The notes under the pieces: generated by a model
The model's input: only the letters and a program-made list of their open reading frames with translations
Told to the model about the DNA's origin: nothing
Database searches by the model: none
Part shown: piece by piece, positions 17,907-29,092 of the stretch
Numbering within the stretch: position 1 is the first letter of the stretch
Layout: each line of letters opens with the position of its first letter
DNA from: Ostrinia nubilalis
Lineage: Eukaryota > Arthropoda > Insecta > Lepidoptera > Crambidae
Length of the DNA: 64,000 bases
Assembly: GCF_963855985.1 (NCBI RefSeq)
Contig: NW_026973566.1
Location: 434,001 to 498,000 of the forward strand
Reading direction: 5' to 3'
Made by a program: the position numbers and the translations under genes

Positions 17907-18196
17907 GATAGGCCCCCTTAATTTAATTTATTGTCCGTGGTGCATAATCTTTTTCTTAAAGGTTTTTAAACCTTTGTTTGTCACCTGTCATCCGCTTTGC
18001 AATGGAGGGAAGTCGAACCTTAATTTCGAACTCCTCCTATGTTCTTCTGATTAATTTCGTTGCGGGTCCAATGACAGTTTAACTTTCCCCCGGGACAAAC
18101 TTGACCTTCATTGGTTGGGTTTTTGTGGCGGTCAAGCTGTAGATCCTGGCTACACAGGAGTTGCAGTGGTGGGAACGAGAGGTGGGAATAGTCCCG

Positions 18197-19632
18197 TATT
18201 TTCCATTGCCGAGGAAAATGGCCTCGCCTCAGGCAAGCAGTAAGGAGTGCCCGAAACCGAGGTTCCATTCCATTTTTGAGTGCTAGCACCCACGCCTTCC
18301 CAGGTACGCCATCTGGGCCAGGAGCAGTTTTCTTCGCCTGTAGGCGTAAGATGGCCGCTCCCAGCTCTCCCTCGGTTACTTCCGGTGCTTCATCTGCGTT
18401 AGCTCCCACTGAGCTGAAGTGTACCGGAGGCAGATGTTCTGTTCTTTCGGGGAACAGTGTCTCCACAACGTTGCGCAGAAGACCAGGATCCATGGTGGTG
18501 GTGAGCGGGGGAGTCCACGGGCGTAGTTTGCTCATCACGAGTCGGTACGGCCTCCCCCACGGATCCTGGTTAAGAGTGGAGAGGAGCTCCTCCCAGGCGG
18601 CGTTTTTGGCCGCCCCTATCGCACCCCTCAGCGCTTTCTTTGCGTCCTGGTATACCGCGTAAAGCGGACTATCCCGCGTTTCATCGCGGTTACGTCTTCT
18701 TCTGTGCCGGGAATAGCAGCGCCTTGCCGCAACACACGCCTCTCTGAGCCGAGTTAGTTCCGGACCACCAGTGCACTGCAGTGCGGGCCGGCAACGCCCT
18801 GACTCTGGGCATCGCCGCATCGCACACGTGCGTCATGGCCTCACGGAACCACTCGACCTCGCGGTTTGATTCAGTATCGTCCAACCACGGCGACCAGCTC
18901 TCAACCAGTGCTGCGACCACTAGTGTGTCACGGTCCAAGCGCTTTAGTGCCCACCGTGGGCCTATCTCTAACGGGGAACGGCTTGAGCTACGAGGCGCCG
19001 GTCGATCGGGGAAGATGTCGAAACGCACGTACTTGTGGTCCGACAGCGTCTCGACCTCTTCCAGCACCTCCCAACTTTGGACACGGCGTGCCAGGGCGGG
19101 GCTCGCGAACGTCACGTCCACAACCGACCCGCCCTGCATCCGCACACACGTTTCGGCCGTCCCCCGGTTCAGCACAACTAGCCCATTGGCTAACAGCCAG
19201 TCCTCCAATAACTCGCCGCGTAGATTGGTTATGCCGGAGCCCCACGCCACCGACTTGGCATTTAGGTCCCCAGCTACTATCACATGGTGAGGACGACCCC
19301 ACCCAGACAGCAAAGTCCCAGTTTCCGCCAAAAACGCTTCAAATTCGGCGATGGAGCGGTTTGGCGAGAAATATGCTCCCACGATCACCACTTCTCCGAC
19401 GAAGGCAGCCTTGACCTCTCCGAATTGCACCAAATGGTGGAGAGTCGGCTGTTGGGTTAGTAATAATCGCGACTTTGTCATTCGAGTCACCAGCCCAGTT
19501 ATCCCGTTCGTGGACGAAATACGGCTCCGTCACGATGCAGATTTGAGTCGACCACTGTGCCATGCTCTGGTGTAAAAGATCCTGAGCTCTGGCGCAGTGG
19601 TTGACGTTCACCATAAGAAATCTATGGGCCAT
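18197..19632 (-). pseudogene. SART-1 ORF2: endonuclease and start of RT
   Basis: The endonuclease shows NVNHCARAQDLLHQ, IVAGDLNAKS and LSDHKYVRF. It starts at ATG 19632-19630, one base after the ORF1 TAA (TAATATG). Frameshifts occur near 19,400-19,440 and near 18,750. The linker to RT (LNQDPWGRPYRLVM) follows and the piece ends at QWKI, at the target duplication. Confidence 0.8.
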
Positions 19633-19633
19633 A

Positions 19634-20932
19634 TTAACTACCAGCCATGTGCACCTCCTCGGGCCCACCGTCGGTGGGATGGGATGGCTTTGGCTGGCCT
19701 TTAGCACTTGCCGCCGCCCTCCTACTGATCTTTGTGGCAGGAGCTTTGCAGGCCTTACTGCCCACCCGGTGTCCCGCCGGTTTGTCCGCTGTTGCGCATA
19801 GTGAGCAGTGAGGCTCATTCTCGCAGGTCGCCGCAACGTGGCCAATTTGTCCACACCTAAAGCATTGGCGGCTGCGATCCACCTCTGCCGGACACACAGC
19901 CTGAACATGGCCCGCCTCAAGGCACCGATAGCACCTCATCTCTCTAGTTGGCAGAGGCCTTACCCTGGCGGCCACCCAACCGACCAGGAGGCGGCCCTCT
20001 GCCACTTTCTTCGCCGCCATAACTGGGCAACGCACCCAGGCAGCGAATAGTCCTGTATAGTCGCGGCGAGGGTTTCCCACTTTCACCGCTTCGACTGGGC
20101 AGCCTCCAAGTTTCGCCACCGCAGCCGCCACCTCGTCTGACGTGACCGAGTCGTCCAGGCCCGAAACTCTTAGTTCGGAGCATTTTATGGGCCTGGACAC
20201 CCGCACATCCTCATCCTTGAAAATAGCCCTGAGCTTTTCAGCTAGGGAGTCCGCTTTTGCGTCACTAGTGGCCCCGGGGACCTCTATTATCGTGGCGCCG
20301 GTGACCGCCCTACGGAAGCGAACAGCTTCGATACCCAATTCGCTGATATCGGTCCGTTTTTTGGCTTCACCGATTGCTTTTTCATATGTGACGCCCTTTT
20401 CCGCAGCTCCAGGCTGTACCGACAGTACCACTGCTGGGTGGGCGTGTTTTCACCTGTTTAAGCTGAGCCGTCCTTTTCTGCTGGTTTTTAGGAGTCGGCG
20501 TTTGACCAGCTTTCCCGTTGGTCTTTCCCTTTTTAACCACAGTGCTCCAGCCCTCGCTCATTGAGGCTGGTGCAGGTGGGAGTGGCCGTGACACCGGTGG
20601 AGCGGCCTCTACTGGGGTCACTCTTTGCCTCTTCTTCTTTTTGCCCTTTTTGGTGTTACTTTTTGGGCCCTCGTTCGCCTTTGCGGTAACTACTTTTCCC
20701 GCTGCCGGAGGATTGCGGCTTTTAGCTGCGTCCTTTACGGTTTCCGGCAGATTTACTGTCGGCTCAACTAGTGGAGGAGGCTGTAAAGGGGCCCCCTCCC
20801 GTCTCTTCTCGAATGCCAGAGCTGGACGGAGTCGCGGTTCTGGGTTTAGGCGCGGTTCGAGCCCTTCAATTTGGGCGTTGATCCGCGCGGTTGCCACGCC
20901 GAGAATTTTGGACGCCCACTCTTCCATATAGG
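19634..20932 (-). CDS. SART-1 ORF1 (gag-like), C-terminal part
   Basis: It contains CCHC knuckles (CYRCLEAGHVQAVC, CFRCGQIGHVAATC, then CSLC...) that bind RNA in the ribonucleoprotein. A Lys/Pro-rich stretch lies upstream. The frame continues from 24,521 once the R1 insertion is removed (PPSYMED joins to EEWASKILG through the duplicated target), although a frame change occurs near 20,400. Its stop TAA is one base before the ORF2 ATG. Confidence 0.78.
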
Positions 20933-21111
20933 TCGGTCATTGCCGGTCGTCGTTGAGTGCGGACGTCTCCGTCGATCGCTCCGAGGCCGCCGCGTGGGTA
21001 CCGGACCGCGTGGTTCTTCGGATTACTTCTTCGGATACTGTACGCCCGCATGGACATCATTTTGAAGAAATCGGTCGCGGTCGTTACCGGCCCGGGCAGC
21101 AAGCTCAACAA

Positions 21112-24100
21112 GGCCAGATCAACCTGGCGGGCGCGGCGCTTGCCACGGAGGAGCTGCCGGCGCTGGCGCGCGAGCTGGGACTCGACATCGTTCTAACCCA
21201 AGAACAATACTCGAGGTCCCAGCTCATCATCCAGTCCGGCCCCACCTACCGTGCGGGCGTCTTCGTCTGCCGGCCGGACCTAACCGTCGCAGCACTCCAC
21301 CATCTCTCCACGGTCGACTGCTTCGTCGTGCATGTGCGGGAGGTCGACGCCTACCTGGTGTCGGCCTACTTCAAGTACGGCGACAGCATCGACCCGCACC
21401 TACAACACCTGGAGACCGTCATGGAGGCCCTACGTGGTAAGACTGTGATTGTCGGCGTGGACAGCAACGCCCACTCCGTACTGTGGCACTGCACCGAGGA
21501 GCAATGCCGCGGCCGAGGCCGCGTCGAAGATCATCGCAGGGATGCGGTCGAGGACTTTATCCTTGGTCGCTCCCTACTACTGCACAATGCCGAAGACCAG
21601 CCTGCTACATTCAGCACCGCCAACGGCGAGTCCAATGTAGACCTTACATTGTCCACGAGGGGAGTACGCATCTCCAAATGGAGAGTGCACCCGGAGGCCA
21701 GCACATCTGACCATCGCCTCATCACTTTCGAGGTATGCCAGCCGTCCCTTAGATCAGATTTGGAGCGCACAGAGCCAATCGAGGAGCCTCGGGGGTTTCG
21801 GGATCGGGGGGTCAGTTGGGTTTACTTTCGGGACACGGTTCACTGTAGCATGGGTCGCATCGACTTTCGCAAGCCTGCCAACGAGGTAAGCAGGGACTTC
21901 ACAGACGTGATTGTCCGGTCTGCTCAAATAGCCCTCGGTCACAAGAGGAAGACCCGGGAAGCAGGCTACGAATAGTGGACCCCTGAGCTGGATCGGCTTT
22001 GCAAGAAGTGTGGCGCTTCACGTCGGGTGTGGCAGAGGTCGCGGAAGCGTGGTGGCCTTGCGGAGGAGGTGGCAAGGGACGCGTTTCACCGCGACCGGAC
22101 GCTGTATCGGAGGAGGAAGGAGGAAACCGAGGTCGCGTATTTCCGGGGGCTTGCCGAGTCCGGCAACCAAGACCCTTGGGGTCTGGCCTACCGAGTCGCC
22201 AGCGGGCGGAACCGTCCTCCCGCCAACGTGGTAAACGGCACGAAGTTCGCCGAGAGACACGCGGGGAGCGTTGATGAAGCCATGCACGGTCTTGTGCATG
22301 CGCTGTGCCCGGACGACGATCCGTCTAAGGACACAGCGTACCACAACCAGGTGCGGACCTCGGCTGCCATCCTCCCTGCGGGTCCCGCCGCCCTTCCTCC
22401 TACTCGTGAGTATTTGGGAATCATGATTAGGCAGTTGCCTAACACGGTACCAGGGCTCGACGGGGTCACCGCCAGGATTTTGCGCCAAGTCTGGGCCGCT
22501 GCATCGGTGGAATTCCATTTGGTGTATGCCCGCTGCATAGATGAAGGCGTCTTCCCGGACGTCTGGAAGGACGGTCGTCTCGTGGTCCTGCCAAAGGGCA
22601 ATGACAAGCCGCTCACCGATCCAAAAGCGTACCGTCCGATTACGCTTCTGTCCGTCCTTGGTAAGTTACTTGAACGTGTCATGCTGTGGTGTGCGCCGCA
22701 GATATCCAGTGGCATCTCGGACTGTCAGCATAGGTTCTCTCCGGGTAAGTCCACGGTCACGGCGCTTGACGCCGTCATAGGTACCGGCAGGACGTCCACG
22801 GCGCGCTATGTCCAAGCGATCTTCCTTGACATCTCTGGTGCGTTCGACAATGCTTGGTGGCCCATGATCATGGTCAAGGTGAAAAGGGGAGGATGCCCGC
22901 CTAACATCTACAAGATGTTTATTTATTTATTTATTTTATGGAAAACAAACAGCATATTATATGTATTAATAATAGATGAGGCGGTTAAGATCAAAAATGC
23001 CTTACATAGTTTTCACAAATAGCATATCAAGATACAATCCAAAACAAATTATTTAGCATGCAGTATAACTACAATATGTTGGCGAGCTACTTCTCTGGAC
23101 GCCGGGTTGGCCTGATCGCGGGTAGCCGGGTGTTGTGGAAGGTCTCCACCATGGGGTGTCCGCAGGGATCCGTGCTCGGACCAACACTGTGGAACGTCCT
23201 GATGGACGACCTGCTGCGATTGCCAATGCCAGGGGGGGTTAGCATGGTGGCTTACGCCGACGACGTCACCATTTTGATCGAGGCAAACTCGAGGGCTGCC
23301 ATAGAAGCAGCGGCCGCCGAGACCCTAAGTCTGGTGACCGACTGGGGCGTCCGTAACAGACTGGGCTTTTCCCCTGCCAAGTCATCCACGATGACGATCA
23401 GGGGAAAACTCCAGAGACCCCCAGTCATTCGCTTCGGAGGTGCGTCGATCCGTTCAGTGAACGTCGCAACCGTGCTCGGCGTGGCAATCGACAGCAGTCT
23501 CCTGTTCTCGATGCATGCGCAAGGGATCGTAGATCGCGCGGCCAAATGCTTCGGGAAGATGTCGCGTGTGTCGGCGTCTTCCTGGGGCATTCGTTACCAA
23601 GGCCTTCGCATTTTGTACCAGGGCACTTTTGTTGCAACCCTTGCGTATGCAGCGGCATGCTGGTACGAGCGCCTCTCGGTGCAGTCCATGCGCACCACTG
23701 TTCTCCGGGGGCAGCGGCCTGCACTGGTGCTACTGACCAAAGCTTATCGGTCGGTCAGCACAGCCGCGCTCCCGGTGCTTGCTGGCGTATTACCCGCGGA
23801 CTTGGAGGTTTCCCGCGCTGGCATGACGGACGTGGCCCGCAGGGACACGCCCAGGGACGCGATGGGCAGACGGAAACGAGAAATTTTGGAGTCGGTGCTG
23901 GATACTTGGCAGACCAGATGGGAGGGGGAGACGAAGGGTCGCGAGCTCTTCCAATTCTTCCCCGACGTGGCTGGGAGACTCGGCATGCGCTGGGTCGTAC
24001 CAGATTATGTTACTTCCCAGATACTTACGGGGCATGGGTGCTTTAACAAGCGCCTGTGCGATATGCGTCTCCGGACCGCCGCGGAATGCGAATGTGGGGA

Positions 24101-24356
24101 ACGTGAAGAGGACAGGCACCACGTTCTGTGGTCCTGCCCTTTGTACGAAGACTTACGCCAAGCTCTGCTTCAGGGAATCGTGCTTGAGAGACCCGGACCT
24201 GCCTGGTACTCCGATCTCGTCTCTTCGGAGGCGAATTCGCCCGGCTGCGCGAATTTGCGTACGGCTGGCATAGGAGGAGGACCGCTAGCGCTGCACGGCA
24301 CCAGATGGTGTCATCCGTGCTGTAAATGTCAGGCCCCAGAAGGGGGAGAACTGTAA
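21112..24356 (+). pseudogene. R1-like ORF2 (endonuclease-RT), decayed
   Basis: The endonuclease (GQINLAGAALATEELP...STSDHRLITFEV) closely resembles R1Bm ORF2, and RT motifs (GCPQGSVLGP, AYADDVTIL) are present. Breaks are a TAG at 21,973-21,975 (in place of Trp), a small insertion at 22,918-23,068 and a 1-base deletion near 24,235 that changes the C-terminal frame. It is not functional. Confidence 0.85.
22918..23068 (-). mobile_element. ~150-bp SINE/LINE-tail insertion in R1 ORF2
   Basis: The insertion begins with (TTTA)n and is flanked by CTACAAGATG (22908-22917) and CTACAATATG (23069-23078), a 10-bp target duplication with one difference. Family not recognised. Confidence 0.6.
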
Positions 24357-24520
24357 CATAGGGACAAGGACGTAGAAAAATAACTTGTAGGGAGTCAAGA
24401 AGTGTGGCGCGGTGGAGTGCAACCTGCCCTAGGCAGCCGCAATTCCGCGCACACCTCCCGCGATTCGGCCAGTATAATCGCAAGGTTGGTATGGCCATGG
24501 GTGGTGGTGGGTTGTCCCTA

Positions 24521-25353
24521 TCTTCCATATAGGAAGGGGGCGTCTCATTCGAGGTCACCTCCGTTGGGGCTTTCACCCGGAGTCTGGCCTTTAACTCGGC
24601 CATCTCCTTCCTCATTTCATCAATTTCCGCCCTCAGGACATCGTTCTGCGCCTGAAGGTCGTGAATTTCTTCCGTTGCCGTGCGGGTAGCCAAGGTGTTA
24701 GTGGCCGCCCTTATCATTACAACTGCCTCTTTTAAGGCAGCTTGCATCGGGCCTTGGAGACGGCCCGACTTTTTCCCCACTTTCTGGACGAGATCGATCC
24801 CGGTCTGGACACGTTTTAGTAGACCGTCGACCGTCTCGTTCTCTTCAATCGCTTGCTTTGTGGCAAGCCTGGCTTCGGCGTTCGTTCTAGAAGAACGAGC
24901 CTCGACCGTCAAGTCCACAATTTCTTTTTCAGCTTGAAGCTGAAGTTCCTCTCGCTCTAACTGCAGCTTTGCCTTTCTGAAGGCCGCCTGAGCCTTGGCC
25001 TTGCCGATGTACTCGCCGGAGCTTGGCGGTCGGCCTTGGCCTCGAGGAGCTTTCCCCGCTGACAGCTTTCGATGTGGGGCGCTCTCGTCTTTCTCCGAAT
25101 CCGAAGCGGCAGAGTTTCTCTCCCAACTTCGCTTCCTGGTCCAAAACTTCGTCCTAGTACGCTCGTTTCCCGAGTCAGAGCCAACCGAGTTCATGGAGAC
25201 CGCCGATGCAGAGTCCGACTCAATGTCGACCCGTTCTAGCACAACCCGCGGTTCGCGCAGCTCCATCACACCGAGCATGTCCGCGGTTTCTTCCCTCTTC
25301 TCCTCTTGTATGTTTACATTATTTACACCTTCTGTATTTACATCTACACACAT
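24521..25353 (-). CDS. SART-1 ORF1, N-terminal part
   Basis: Start is probably the Met near 25,353; the frame is open further upstream but runs into 5'UTR. Residues ~110-270 are a Lys/Glu/Ala-rich predicted coiled coil, expected of R1-clade ORF1 proteins. It ends at the 13-bp duplication of the R1 insertion and continues at 20,932. Confidence 0.72.
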
Positions 25354-25545
25354 ACTAATATTTACACTGTTATTTACAACTCCTGCGCTATTTACAGAGT
25401 CCTCCTCCTCACAACACGGCCGAAGCCGCGAAACGGTGGGTGGGTGAAACGCAACCTGCCGCGCCGGTGAGGAGTCAGCCGTCCGCGTGACAGAACACGC
25501 GGACGTTGCCCGGGATGCACCACGGGGAGGTCCCTCACCATCGCA

Positions 25546-25573
25546 CCCCAACCTAACCTCTTTTTTTTTTTTA
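25546..25573. repeat. telomere-like TTAGG remnant plus poly(A) junction between SART copies
   Basis: On the - strand 13 A residues (25573-25561), the 3' tail of SART-2, are followed by GAGGTTAGGTTGGGG. This contains the insect telomere unit TTAGG and then the 5'UTR of SART-1. SART/TRAS elements are known to insert in (TTAGG)n. Confidence 0.6.
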
Positions 25574-26016
25574 GGTGGTAAAAAATGCATTACTGCATAT
25601 GTATGTTTTAGTGGGGCTCTCCCTCCCTCTCTCCTCTTAATTATGTGGGGCTCTCCCCGTCAGAAGGGCGGGGCCTACCCACTAAAAATTTCCACCAGTC
25701 TCCAGCTTGCTGTGTTTGTAGGAGGCTAACGGTATAGCTGGGCCTTTCCCGAATGCCCCCCTACAAGAAAAACACAGTTGTCTGCGATGCAGACCCGTCA
25801 GTTTTGACCACTTCTACTCGTGGCGGATGTGATGTTCCGCCATAAACCTACGGAGACTTCTATGTACATCTTTTATACATAGTATATACACAAGGAAAAT
25901 ATATACACTGTACAAGGAAAAGATATATTTACAACACTATGTACAAGAATATGTACAAACATTGGCATTGCAGACAGGTGTAAATGGCCTGCCCGCAAAT
26001 GTCCAGCTACCAACTA

Positions 26017-26640
26017 TCAAGGTCGACGGGCAAAAGCCCGCCGCCTTCGGCCCATCCTTCTACGGCGAGCTGGGTCTGCGAGGGGATCCTCTTCCCTCTC
26101 CCGCTCAGCCGTCTCCTTCTCCAACATGACGGCCTCACAATAGGCCTTAAATGCGTCATATCCTGTGTCACTACCGACTATGGCCTTGACCACTGCCGGT
26201 AGCGATAAGTCAGATTCAATGGCCGCACGGAGCGTGGCTCGGTGCGGCTCCCACGCAGTGCACACCTCTAGAGTATGCTCTGCTGTGTCCTCAATTCCGG
26301 CACCACAATGGTGGCAGGCGGCGGTCCTCTCACGGCCGATTCTGTGCAGGTATCTCCCGAAACAACCATGTCCGGTCAACACCTGCACCATCCGGTACGT
26401 AAGTGGGCCACCGCGCCGCTCCAACCACTCCTTTAAGCAGGGCTGCAGTGCCTCGACCGTCCGGTGGCCCGCACTGGGCTCCATCAGACAGGCCGACCAC
26501 TCTTCCACAATCTCGTTGCGGGCCTCCTCCCTCCAGTGCTCTATTTCCCGGGGCGCTGGTGGGTTACCACTGCGTCTGCGAGCTGAAGCACACTGGAGGA
26601 ACCCATTCCTCTCTTGCTGGGAACAAGGCCTCAACCACAT
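26017..26640 (-). pseudogene. SART-2 ORF2 C-terminal zinc domain
   Basis: It carries the R1-clade C-terminal knuckle (ACHHCGAGIEDTAEH) and an ARRRRMGRRRR tail. The first ~30 codons are out-of-frame RT linker fused by deletion. The 3'UTR runs 26,016-25,574 and includes short ATATACAC/GTACA-rich repeats at 25,865-25,960. Confidence 0.75.
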
Positions 26641-26995
26641 TGCTCAGTAGACCAGGATCTGTGATGTATGTACTAACAACCCTTGTATTAATGTGTATGC
26701 TCATTTATCCTATAGTATTTAAGTCGCTTCATTGTATTTTATCGGGCATTCAATAAACGGGATTGACTCAGTTCGGGTGTTTGATTATGAACTCCTCATA
26801 TGGCGACCCATGCCATTCGAGCTGACCGCGCGTGTGTCTAAAGTCCGACTTACATTTATGGAGCGTGATCTAGAATCTAGAACAATGTGACTGAAGTGCC
26901 TAAAAAGTGATCAAAATGAAACCAATCACATCTTTACCTGCGTCCAATACGCTTGACTTTTTTCGTCGTGGTGAACGTTTAATCAGTGGAAAACA

Positions 26996-27226
26996 ATGGG
27001 AAAAGGTTCCAGTAAAGTACAACCTCAAGAGGTCGTAATTGCCCAAAATGCTGTGGGGGGCATGAATTCTGCCGCAACTGACCAGCTTTTGTTCCACATG
27101 TCGACCACCAATTTTATTCTGGCTATGCTGTCAGTCATCGCAGTCATCATCTTGGTGTATCTGTCATACCGCGGGTATAAACGCTGCCACGGAAAATGGA
27201 CACGGAGAGCCATTAATGAACATTTT
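26996..27226 (+). pseudogene. small myristoylated, single-pass membrane protein ORF of element H
   Basis: The first 77 codons open with MGKGSSK, an N-myristoylation pattern (Gly2, Ser6). Residues ~40-58 form a hydrophobic transmembrane segment, followed by a basic tail. It precedes gag. The Ty3/gypsy element F interrupts it at 27,226; the same frame resumes at 39,532 and stops after 24 more codons. The longer frame read through to 27,349 is an artefact of the junction. I recall similar small ORFs near the 5' end of insect gypsy elements, function unknown. Confidence 0.6.
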
Positions 27227-28708
27227 TGCAAGAAAGGATTTTTTCCTGGCGGCTTGGTGACTGTAATTGAACCGCCACCGGTGCAGACTGAGAAGATGGT
27301 GAATTGTCTGCACGTGAAAAGAGGTTGTCCGGCTTGCAGAAATTTATAAGAGTTACCGTTCCTTGTATGAGATTAAAAAATGTAAATAAAACAGCTCCCT
27401 CTCAATTGACACAATTTATTTTGTCTCGTAAGCTTGAATACAGTTGACAATTACGATATTATAACTACTGTAATAGATAGTGCCAATCTCAAGGGATTCA
27501 GGGTCGTTAATTAGGTTCGGTTTGGTGAATATTATTGCCACTACAAATTTCTTAAAACTCAGCCTAAATATTAAAAGACTCTACTAGTTAAGATAACCGC
27601 GCGATGTCAGGTCGGAAAGACTCCTACTTGAAGGATGGAAAAGTGGGTACCTTGGAAGCCATGCGGTTATAAGCCGTTACCCTGAACGTTCCTCTCTTCT
27701 TCCGGGGTCCAACGGGTCTCGCACACTTTTAGGCTACAAGCAGCGTCCTCCACGGCCTCAAGCGCGCAGTGCCAGATGGAGCTCTTGCATCTCCTCGACA
27801 GGAAAGCGTTCACACTCTTGCAGAGGCAGAGGTTTGATGACAAGGAGGAAATGCGAAGAGATCAGCAGTTTAGAAAGGAGAAATAATTCACACGAAATGA
27901 AGAGAAACCAAAATATATGAAATATCATCAAAATATTATGTTTAAATTATAAAATATAAAATATGAAATATATGAAATCCCGCATCTGAAACGAAAAATA
28001 CGAGTGTCAGCATCACAAGTGGAACGTGGCATCAGGTTATGAAAATACCCGCAATGGGAAACAAATACTTACGAAAACTGTTCGCTAATTTGAGCTTCAC
28101 TCACAGTCTTCAGCAACCCAACCCTCGTCCAACATAACGTTTAGGAAATTTCTGAAAGAAACGATCACATGAAATACCACGTACTGGAATACGAAAATTA
28201 TCAATCACGAAAAAATAAATAAATTCTCCGACGGGAACTTACCTCATGTGTGATTATTTTAAATTATATTAAGAAATTATCGTGGATGCATTCTGCAACA
28301 CACGATTTGAAACACAGGGGATTACATCCCCGAAAATAATAAAATTGCGGTTGCGCAAGATCGACCAAAATTCCAAAGTGATTTGACAGCTCAACTGACA
28401 GTGACAATGACTCGCATTGACATCGCGAAACGTTTCGTTTCGCCGCTTAGATAAAAGGCAAACACTAATAAAAACCATGATGAAAACAATTTCCAGAACA
28501 CTGAAAATATTCTATTAAAAAATAGAATAATCAAAATAAAAACATTAGGAAATGTTTCAATAAAATATATTTGAATTGACCGAGCAAAAAGCGCCATCTA
28601 TTGCAAATTAATTCTAAATCACGCCAATAGATGTCGCTAGTGGTATCCAAAATCAGAATATCGAGAAGAAATATCAATTTGTGAAAAACAGCAAACGGCA
28701 ACGTTACA
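27227..28708 (-). repeat. 3' LTR of element F
   Basis: It has TG...CA ends and closely matches the interrupted 5' LTR at 35,545-39,531. Short frames inside are not supported as genes. Confidence 0.85.
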
Positions 28709-29092
28709 ATACCCTCCCCCCTAGACATTCGCACGGAGAAAGAATCTGAGCTGCCCTCAGCGAACTACAAACTGAAAAAGAGAAAAAAAAAAGTGAATCT
28801 TTACACCTTAAGACCCCCAAAAAGTCTAATTGAGAAAAAAAACTAACTTACTAACTATAACTAAACTTTCACAAAAGCAATACCAAACCAAAAGGATCCA
28901 TCTACCAGGACTGATGTTCTACCAACCAAAAAAAATCTCTCCTGTCCGAGCATCCAAAATTCCCCATAAAGTCCCAACTGTGAACCAGTGGTACTCGATT
29001 TCCCCAGTAAAGTAGAACTTGACATGCAATTCTACTCGTTCTTTTTCCAAAACGTTGTTAGGCTATTTCGGCCATAACTAACATTATTTGCT

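Larger units (their letters stand above)
12385..18196 (+). mobile_element. 5'-truncated R1-clade retrotransposon inserted in SART-1
   Basis: The copy begins inside the RT domain (FDNAWW) and ends after a 3'UTR at 18,196. It is flanked by the perfect 14-bp duplication TATTTTCCATTGCC (12371-12384 and 18197-18210). A piggyBac-like element occupies 13,602-17,779 (element plus TTAA). The copy has no poly(A) and its 3'UTR differs from the R1-like family elsewhere in the window, so it is a different R1-clade lineage. Confidence 0.85.
20933..24520 (+). mobile_element. R1-like retrotransposon inserted in SART-1 ORF1
   Basis: Perfect 13-bp duplications TCTTCCATATAGG lie at 20920-20932 and 24521-24533. 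The 5'UTR start is kept. Most of ORF1 is missing: code for SKLNK of ORF1 is joined directly to QINLAG of ORF2 near 21,110. The 3' end reads GGTGGTGGGTTGTCCCTA, whose last bases match the 28S R1 target. Confidence 0.87.
12259..25560 (-). mobile_element. SART/TRAS-like non-LTR retrotransposon SART-1 (R1 clade), fragmented
   Basis: The pieces, in - strand order, are 25,560-24,521, 20,932-18,197 and 12,384-12,259. They join cleanly once two + strand insertions with 13- and 14-bp target duplications are removed. ORF1 has coiled-coil and CCHC knuckles; ORF2 has an AP-type endonuclease and the beginning of RT. The RT is cut off where the Polinton starts. Upstream, after a short TTAGG-like spacer, is the poly(A) end of SART-2, the head-to-tail arrangement known for telomeric SART/TRAS elements. 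Confidence 0.82.

Noticed and set aside
18781..19414. Long GC-rich ORFs on the + strand opposite the SART endonuclease, and similar ones at 41,328-41,924, 55,951-56,961 and 59,243-59,785
   Set aside because: Antisense shadows of real retrotransposon ORFs with biased third positions; no recognisable domains.
24043..24520. 515-aa ORF running antisense through the R1 3' end into SART-1 ORF1
   Set aside because: The part below 24,521 is antisense R1 sequence joined by the insertion; only 24,521 upward is SART-1 ORF1.
26996..27349. 117-aa ORF as a complete host or element gene
   Set aside because: It crosses the boundary of the F element LTR at 27,227. Only the first 77 codons belong to element H; the rest is LTR sequence.
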